The notes under the pieces were generated by a model. The model was not told the origin of the DNA and made no database searches. It saw nothing but the letters and a program-made list of their open reading frames with translations. DNA of 5,863 nt from assembly GCA_017449925.1 (NCBI GenBank), contig JAFSYO010000143.1:1-5863 (forward strand), in the 5' to 3' direction. Position 1 is the first letter of the stretch. Each line of letters opens with the position of its first letter. Below, one piece after another: positions 5,590 through 5,863 of this stretch. The translations under genes were made by a program, and so were the position numbers. This stretch comes from Stomatobaculum sp. GTDB lineage: Bacteria > Bacillota_A > Clostridia > Lachnospirales > Lachnospiraceae.

Positions 5590-5863
5590 ATGGCAGAAGT
5601 AAGAAAAATCGTGGTGGAGCCGAAAGCGTCCGCTGCCGGTGTGCCGGGAGAGAAGCTCAAGGTGGCAGCCTACTGCCGGGTCTCCACAGACACGGAAGAA
5701 CAGAAGACCAGCTTCGACAGACAGGTCGAAACCTACACGACCATGATCGGGCTGAACCCTGACTGGGAGCTTGCCGGCATCTATGCGGATGAGGGCGTGT
5801 CGGGTACCTGTGCGGAGAAGCGGCCGGAGTTCATGCGGATGATGGCCGACTGCGATGCGGGGA
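5590..5863 (+). CDS. Serine recombinase 3 (3' end cut by the window)
   Basis: The first 91 residues of a third serine recombinase. After a 24-residue N-terminal extension the catalytic domain starts with [10 protein letters not shown]32 is the nucleophile and R30 the preceding arginine. It continues with Y-A-D-E-G-V-S-G-T (65-73) and the conserved arginine R78 in K-R-P-E-F. The window stops before the S-R-F-x-R-N motif, so completeness cannot be judged. ATG 5590 is preceded by AGGAGG (5579-5584) at five bases; a second AAGGAGGA lies slightly upstream at 5569-5576, so the translation signal is strong. It resembles recombinase 2 more than recombinase 1 in this region (matching W-E-L-A-G-I-Y-A-D and the extended N-terminus). 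It has its own leader repeat behind a terminator and is therefore probably transcribed separately from recombinases 1 and 2. Confidence 0.9.
   Translation, partial: MAEVRKIVVEPKASAAGVPGEKLKVAAYCRVSTDTEEQKTSFDRQVETYTTMIGLNPDWELAGIYADEGVSGTCAEKRPEFMRMMADCDAG

Noticed and set aside
4638..5660. Long open frame (340 codons) on the - strand opposite recombinase 2
   Set aside because: It mirrors the coding frame of a clear recombinase, crosses its terminator and the leader repeat, and its translation shows no recognisable domain.
1..5863. CRISPR array, tRNA or rRNA gene
   Set aside because: No regularly spaced short repeats, cloverleaf or rRNA-like segment was seen on either strand.

Overview
The window looks like part of a temperate phage or related integrative element in a Firmicutes genome, probably a gut clostridium (Lachnospiraceae-like). 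The grounds are strong AGGAGG-type ribosome binding sites, fairly GC-rich coding sequence, a clostridial-style modular endolysin and tandem large serine recombinases. The taxon is an inference from style, not from a marker gene. All supported genes are on the + strand, and both edges cut through genes.

Region 1 (1-2111) is the end of a lysis module. It begins inside a multidomain cell-wall hydrolase with an NlpC/P60-like cysteine peptidase, a short SPOR-like module, a SleB-like hydrolase region and a C-terminal SH3b domain. A strong intrinsic terminator follows. Two overlapping small genes come next: a 76-residue helix-turn-helix protein and a 71-residue protein that is largely a free-standing copy of the endolysin's 46-residue SPOR-like module.

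Region 2 (2112-2800) is a single-gene unit. It has a near-consensus extended -10 promoter with a palindrome over its -35 box, a 164-residue protein carrying two tandem RelB/DinJ-like ribbon-helix-helix repeats, and a terminator. No toxin gene lies beside it.

Region 3 (2801-5863) holds three consecutive serine recombinase genes. The first is a short 321-residue protein with catalytic and recombinase domains but no zinc ribbon. The second would be about 509 residues but is broken by a one-base frameshift near 4399-4406. It ends in a terminator that overlaps its 3' end. The third starts at 5590 and runs off the window. Recombinases 1 and 3 are each preceded by a related ~61-bp leader, which suggests two transcription units (rec1-rec2 and rec3) that arose by duplication.

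The likely overall picture is that the endolysin ends the lytic operon and the recombinases integrate and excise the element. The helix-turn-helix and double-RHH proteins are small regulators between these modules. The most unusual items are the single-chain double RHH protein without a toxin, the module shared by the endolysin and its small neighbour, the duplicated leader, and the decayed middle recombinase.
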